A stretch of 64,000 bases of DNA from Lytechinus variegatus (taxonomy: Eukaryota; Echinodermata; Echinoidea; Temnopleuroida; Toxopneustidae): assembly GCF_018143015.1 (NCBI RefSeq), contig NC_054742.1:53701195-53765194 (forward strand), written 5' to 3'. The translations under genes and the position numbers were made by a program. The notes beneath the pieces are model-generated. The model saw only the letters and a list, made by a program, of their open reading frames with translations. It was not told where the DNA came from and made no database searches. This document shows positions 62,401 to 64,000 of the stretch, in pieces; within the stretch, counting starts at the first letter, position 1; every line of letters starts with the position of its first letter.

Positions 62401-63676
62401 TATGGAAAGTCAAATACGTCAAAATTTTCCTTACATTGTATTTTTCTTATATTTACTGTACTCTTTGCTAGCTCGTGAATGGTGAAGAAAGCTATCTTGT
62501 CTATCCTCCCGAAACAGTTAAAATGATTTGAGATAAAAATGAGCCGATACATTTAAATTATGCTGTTACAGATTTATGCCACTATTGGCTATCCATAGTT
62601 AAAACACAACTCAAGTTTAAACCCGAGTTTAAATTAAACCCGACTTCAGAATACTGGCCCCAGGGTCTTATGGGAGATCACTGTAAATAGGGCATCAAAT
62701 AAAAAATCAGGAAACAACTACTCACTTTTCTTTTGTAGTGATTTTCCTGCATTTGTCAAGTGCTTTAATAAAAATGAGCAGGAAATCTTTGTTGCTGAGA
62801 AGTTTAGAGAACGCAATCATAGCCATCTCCTCTGACTCGCTTGGTAGCTACAATGTCAATGCAAAAGAGAAATTAAGTCCAGCTAATCTGCACTGTTAAT
62901 ACTATCACAATGGAATATTCCAAATAGTTTTTGTACACATCCAATCTTACCAGTTATTTTCAAAATTATGTGATAAGGTAATAAACAGTCTAATACCAAA
63001 CTGTTCAGAGAATCTGAACTATTTTTGTGGGGGGGTACAGATTTTTGTATAAATGGAAGGCATCTGCTGCAGAATTTATATTGCAGAACTTGCATTAACA
63101 AACAATATGCACCTATCAATGGAGGAAAATATACAGGTGAAAGATGTATGCAGTATGAACATGCCACTGTAAACCACAGGTACCAAAATTTAGAACATGT
63201 ATGCTGTTATTCTTAAATGGTGTTAATCTAGATTCTATCCTTTTGTTTGCTGAAAATTTTGAAACTAAATAGCAGCTTACGTGACATCATAGGCTATCGA
63301 TAATGCAATCAACATCGTTCTTCTGAACCAAGCTCGGTGTTTGAGCTCGGTTCAGCAGCCTTCTTACACCCTCAACACCAACACCGAACACCAAACTTGA
63401 ATTCACCCAATGTACTAATAAAATTCAAGCAAAGCAAAGTAAAATATGATGTTCATTAATTTGTCTGCATTACTGCAGACAATGATAGTGAAAATGACAT
63501 GTATTATGTGTGATGCGTGCAATGTAAATGACTAACCTCTGGGTCTTGATCATCTGGCTTGACATCCAAACCAAAGAATAACATGCTCTTCATGTAGTCA
63601 TGGTTGCTGACGAATGGCATACCTAGCCCCCTGAGCTGATCCTCAATATCAGTCATCTCTTGGTCAATGAAGAAAC
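39884..63676 (-). CDS. Plexin, cytoplasmic C-terminal part (16 exons, 5' end off the window)
   Basis: Plexins are semaphorin receptors in the plasma membrane; their cytoplasmic part is a GTPase-activating domain for Rap/R-Ras-type GTPases, split by a Rho-GTPase-binding domain. The joined exons (63537-63676, 62726-62847, 61085-61150, 59552-59626, 58794-58860, 58106-58252, 56921-57068, 56002-56105, 54896-54989, 49176-49273, 48644-48784, 47046-47221, 45831-45978, 42580-42720, 42076-42150, 39884-39982) give 612 complete residues ending in a stop, with matching phases at all 15 junctions. Landmarks: KRTES and MLNNW (first GAP block, about 133-145), AGEPLYKLYQAIK and EKGPVDA (about 159-180), VLDVDTITQVKEKILDAMY (Rho-binding domain), REIYLQRLVSVK, FLFNFFDEEA, then LPLRFW (second GAP arginine, residue 463). 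SAGEPLYKL, EKGPVDA and RSG..GQLVLSD recall vertebrate plexin-B more than plexin-A, so type B is my guess. The extracellular sema, PSI, IPT and membrane segments must lie to the right. Confidence 0.93.
40235..40390 (+). mobile_element. Retroposon 3' end with (ATTC)n tail
   Basis: AATAAAGATTCATTCATTC closes a short AT-rich stretch in the last plexin intron. The simple-repeat tail suggests the 3' end of a non-LTR element or SINE. No coding part is present. Confidence 0.4.
40644..40793. mobile_element. MITE, GTTTCATAAAGACTTGTTAT family
   Basis: CCCGTTTCATAAAGACTTGT at the left is inverted at the right (AACAAGTCTTTATGAAATGG). Arms of about 27 bp. Confidence 0.7.
40981..41340. repeat. Direct duplication of about 190 bp
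   Basis: CCAGCCACCCCCTTTCCGGG and the following bases occur at 40,978 and again at 41,173, with the later ATGTCGACTCTCATGACTAT also repeated. This is a local tandem duplication in the last plexin intron. Confidence 0.7.
42076..42150 (-). CDS. Plexin exon
   Basis: 25 codons: EFTGLFSRLTTLRKLYESIR then SHEEI, the C-terminal helix. TTTTCAG acceptor and GTAAGT donor, phase 0 at both ends. Confidence 0.92.
42580..42720 (-). CDS. Plexin exon
   Basis: 47 codons encoding NSSPSRLLFNRELPSHIDLL then VTYYHNIKQSGGLEEVDLKE, aligned with plexin 'DSPSNKLLYAKDI..YK..VE.YY..I'. The SPS..LL core is kept. TTTTCCAG acceptor, GTGAGT donor. Confidence 0.93.
42939..43131. mobile_element. hAT-like MITE with 8-bp target duplication
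   Basis: Ends CAGGGGCGGATCCAG and CTGGATCCGCCAGTG are inverted; ACTGTAAA flanks both sides (42,931-42,938 and 43,132-43,139). An 8-bp duplication is the hAT hallmark. Confidence 0.75.
43759..43970. mobile_element. Palindromic MITE
   Basis: AAGGCCTAGTCACACCGCCC at the left is inverted at the right (GGGCGGTGTGACCAGGCCTT); the arms extend through GAGCGTTGTTGGAGC. TA lies on each side. Confidence 0.75.
44000..45830. other. Plexin intron, little identifiable
   Basis: AT-rich. A single unit of the minisatellite at 47,510 (GGTGGCAGCGGTGGGAT) lies at about 44,937. Nothing else is recognisable. Confidence 0.5.
45831..45978 (-). CDS. Plexin exon (second GAP arginine)
   Basis: Encodes LPLRFWATILAHPSFIFNMR then QSRTADASVTVLNQMLDNAA. 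LPLRFW is the most invariant plexin GAP motif and supplies the second catalytic arginine. Ends ATG before GTGAGA, phase 0. Confidence 0.94.
46093..46746. mobile_element. 0.65-kb MITE
   Basis: AAAGGCCCCCTCACACCTAA at the left and AGGTGTGAGGGGGCTTT at the right, arms of about 26 bp including CCGAAT, flanked by TA. Inside are further inverted words but no transposase. Confidence 0.7.
47046..47221 (-). CDS. Plexin exon
   Basis: Encodes QSINNFVNDALEAMFTIQEN, then IPFALRFLFNFFDEEASRYD and ESTTWKNN, matching 'FVDDLF...PLA.KY.FDFLDEQA...TWK.N'. Acceptor TTTACAG, donor GTGCGT, ends in phase 2. Confidence 0.93.
47510..48322. repeat. Minisatellite in a plexin intron
   Basis: A compound array built on GTGGCAGCAGTGGGATAT and GACTCTGTCATCAATGTTAT, with two alternating unit types of about 60 bp making higher-order units of about 120 bp from 47,990 on. 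The short frames across it are by-products. Confidence 0.8.
48644..48784 (-). CDS. Plexin exon (second GAP half begins)
   Basis: 47 codons: VQSDD, an acidic run, then GFCDKMQRVLCFKGTQGKRK and IREIYLQRLVSVK, the counterpart of 'EIYLTRLLSMKGTLQ'. Phase 0 to 0. Confidence 0.92.
49176..49273 (-). CDS. Plexin exon (linker to the HLV motif)
   Basis: Encodes DDTNRQSVRVTGHHDYSSHD then LEQGPQGLKYFHL, ending where vertebrate plexins have 'VWHLVKP'. Acceptor TTTTCAG, donor GTAAAT, phase 0 at the end. A 5.6-kb intron separates it from the previous exon. Confidence 0.87.
50953..51093. mobile_element. MITE, TTGCATA family
   Basis: AGGGGCCTGTTGCATATACA at the left pairs loosely with AGCAATGGGCCC at the right; inside, GGTAACTTCCATGG and CCATGGAAGTTACC-type words are inverted. 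Confidence 0.65.
51590..52140. repeat. Decayed tandem repeats of about 150 bp
   Basis: TGACCTTTAACATTGTGACC, TGAACTTTGACC and TGACCTTTGATATTTGGCC recur with similar following text. It resembles worn pearl-type core repeats. Confidence 0.45.
52150..54180. other. Plexin intron, no feature recognised
   Basis: AT-rich intron sequence; the frame on either strand at 53,322-53,862 has no family signature. Confidence 0.5.
54183..54402. mobile_element. Palindromic MITE with TTAA at both ends
   Basis: TTAAAGGTCAAGTCCATCCC at the left is inverted as GGGATAGACTTGTCCTTAA at the right; almost the whole 220 bp folds (AATCCAACAAGCATAA...GCATTATGCTTGTTGGATT). Confidence 0.8.
54896..54989 (-). CDS. Plexin exon (variable loop)
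   Basis: Encodes IPTGSRVGLTDKQSQPNSDP then VPMNDAANNLF. This is the poorly conserved linker after the Rho-binding domain. TTTTTTCAG acceptor, GTGAGT donor, ends in phase 1. Confidence 0.85.
55686..55985 (+). mobile_element. tRNA-derived SINE
   Basis: Head GCGTTGTGGCCCAGTGGATT (A box) and GTGGGTTCAAAACCC (B box), a shared body (AAATTTATCCACATTGTGCC; GGTGAATGGGTACCCGGTAG) and an ATT-rich tail. It lies in an intron upstream of the plexin exon at 56,002. Confidence 0.75.
56002..56105 (-). CDS. Plexin exon (Rho-GTPase-binding domain)
   Basis: Encodes LRSGQTGQLVLSDYDTSSHP then SMGWCEVNTIKHYG, aligned with the plexin 'EWRSG...LILSDED...W.R.NTL.HY' block. I chose the acceptor GTTGTAG because the nearer AAG acceptor would put the exon out of frame; this choice makes the phases fit. 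Confidence 0.88.
56461..56735 (+). mobile_element. tRNA-derived SINE, same family
   Basis: GGGGGCATCTCGGTCTAATG (A-box region) and GGATTTGATTCCC (B box), followed by the same body as 55,686-55,985 (TGTATCCATGTTGTGCTGCA). Confidence 0.7.
56921..57068 (-). CDS. Plexin exon (Rho-GTPase-binding domain)
   Basis: Encodes VRVLDVDTITQVKEKILDAM then YRKKHTKYQRSAREVDL, the ubiquitin-like Rho-binding fold of plexins. A pyrimidine-rich tract of about 100 nt on the coding strand precedes the acceptor. The donor GTAAGC leaves one G. Confidence 0.94.
57428..57960 (+). mobile_element. Retroposon-like insertion in the plexin intron
   Basis: It begins with pyrimidine-rich sequence and ends AAATAAATCTCTAAATCTCT, a simple-repeat tail. 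The displaced copy at 26,490-27,388 shows the site without it. Confidence 0.5.
58106..58252 (-). CDS. Plexin exon (GAP to Rho-binding junction)
   Basis: Exactly 49 codons, phase 0 to 0. Encodes ESAGEPLYKLYQAIKIQCEK, then GPVDALTGQ and SFFSLNFDNLLTESQEFEEV. The 3' half of this exon and its donor are duplicated at 27,313-27,388. Confidence 0.93.
58794..58860 (-). CDS. Plexin exon (first GAP arginine motif)
   Basis: Encodes TESLEDKMLNNWIALAMFKF then IK, the block that follows the arginine-finger pair in plexins. The split codon gives arginine, but the residue before it is lysine where vertebrate plexins usually have a second arginine. Acceptor TTTCTAG, donor GTAAGT, ends in phase 0. Confidence 0.92.
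59024..59520. repeat. (CAT/CAC)n microsatellite, about 0.5 kb
   Basis: Long imperfect triplet array with a higher-order unit of about 120 bp (CCCCATCATCACCACCACCA; CGCCACGCCACCACCACC). It lies 40-530 bp from the plexin exon at 59,552. Confidence 0.9.
59552..59626 (-). CDS. Plexin exon
   Basis: Encodes VLTTLMSDTIGEAADRQRLK then QLFK, leading into the first GAP arginine, whose codon is split with the next exon. GCAG acceptor, GTAGAT donor. The (ATC)n microsatellite lies directly downstream in the intron. Confidence 0.9.
61085..61150 (-). CDS. Plexin exon
   Basis: Short 66-nt exon encoding ANIASLLTVVLVMEKKFKYF plus T, the counterpart of 'VASLIM.GLQGRLEYAT'. AACAG acceptor and GTAAGT donor. It completes the lysine codon from the previous exon and leaves GA for the aspartate codon of the next. 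Confidence 0.9.
62040..62265 (-). mobile_element. tRNA-derived SINE, minus strand
   Basis: Reverse complement has GGGGGCATCGAGGTGTTGTG, GTGGGTTCGATTCCATG (B box) and the same body with TGCTGCACTCAACCCCAGGT as the plus-strand copies. Confidence 0.72.
62343..62662. mobile_element. MITE, GGCCCATATTCTCAAG family
   Basis: AGGCCCATATTCTCAAGTC at the left is inverted at the right (GACTTCAGAATACTGGCCC). Related words at 60,045-60,200 mark a decayed copy. Confidence 0.65.
62726..62847 (-). CDS. Plexin exon (start of the GAP domain)
   Basis: Encodes AMIAFSKLLSNKDFLLIFIK followed by ALDKCRKITTKEK, equivalent to the 'L.LF..L.N..FLL.FI.TLE.Q' stretch of vertebrate plexins. TTGTAG acceptor, GTGAGT-type donor, ends in phase 2. 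Confidence 0.92.
63537..63676 (-). CDS. Plexin exon (juxtamembrane segment)
   Basis: Encodes FFIDQEMTDIEDQLRGLGMP and then FVSNHDYMKSMLFFGLDV, matching the plexin juxtamembrane helix and the following 'G-P-D-Y' region. It starts in phase 1 after a TTTAG acceptor and ends in phase 0 at GAG before a GTTAGT donor. This is the first plexin exon I can place; the preceding exon is not recognisable before the window ends. Confidence 0.9.
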
Positions 63677-64000
63677 CTAAATATAAAATACATGAATATG
63701 AATATCTTACTTCCCAAGTTAAAAGAATCATTCCTCCATATATGTAATTTGATTTCTTAACTATCTAGTTTCATTTGAAAAGATTGTTTGAAGTTTAAAT
63801 TAATCCATCACAAAAGAAATACATGTGGAGGTTACAGCTAACGTTTCCGAAGAGTAATAGACCTTAGGTATTGATGTTATCTCCCAGCCATCTTAGAGGC
63901 TGCAGCCAATTGCCTTGCATGCACTGGTGATCTCCAGCTGGTGCATCTCTGACAACTCAGTTTATACATATTCCTATATCCTCTGAGGGAGGGCGTTAGG

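Noticed and set aside
63890-63960. Possible upstream plexin exon on the minus strand (LSEMHQLEITSACKA, similar to the helix before the first placed exon).
   Set aside because: The frame soon meets a stop and no GT donor in the needed phase follows the match; a GC donor there would be far from consensus.

Overview
This is animal nuclear DNA. It is AT-rich, its genes are split by many GT-AG introns, and it holds abundant microsatellites, miniature inverted-repeat elements (MITEs) and tRNA-derived SINEs. Together an alternative oxidase of the animal type, a plexin, a large foldback transposon and pearl-like tandem-repeat elements suggest a marine invertebrate. An echinoderm such as a sea urchin is my best guess, but that is inference and not proven by any single sequence.

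All the host genes I can support lie on the minus strand. From right to left they are: (1) the 3' part of a plexin gene, sixteen coding exons between 63,676 and 39,884, which encode the cytoplasmic juxtamembrane segment, both halves of the RapGAP domain, the Rho-GTPase-binding domain and the natural C-terminus; (2) copy B of a small two-exon gene for a single-pass membrane coiled-coil protein (32,965-31,218); (3) copy A of the same gene (20,221-18,549); (4) the 5' part of an alternative oxidase gene (10,052-1,107), whose diiron catalytic exons lie beyond the left edge. Exon phases agree at every junction I propose, which is the main support for the models.

Copies A and B sit in two similar direct segments (about 18,470-24,130 and 31,150-37,070), so this is a tandem segmental duplication with later independent insertions. 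The DNA between the segments holds a second duplication: a piece of plexin intron plus the 3' half of a plexin exon. That piece carries a 0.56-kb MITE and is cut off at a 2.5-kb foldback element whose arms are built of three kinds of short tandem repeats.

The remaining DNA is mostly mobile-element debris: two pearl-like elements with about 160-bp internal repeats (4,229-5,305 and 5,557-7,069), a dozen or more short palindromic MITEs, several SINEs including one with a 7SL-like head, LINE 3' ends, a minisatellite and long (ATC)n tracts. I found no convincing virus-derived or LTR element. I also found no evidence for a new multi-gene system; the most unusual items are the foldback element, the displaced plexin exon fragment and the duplicated coiled-coil gene.
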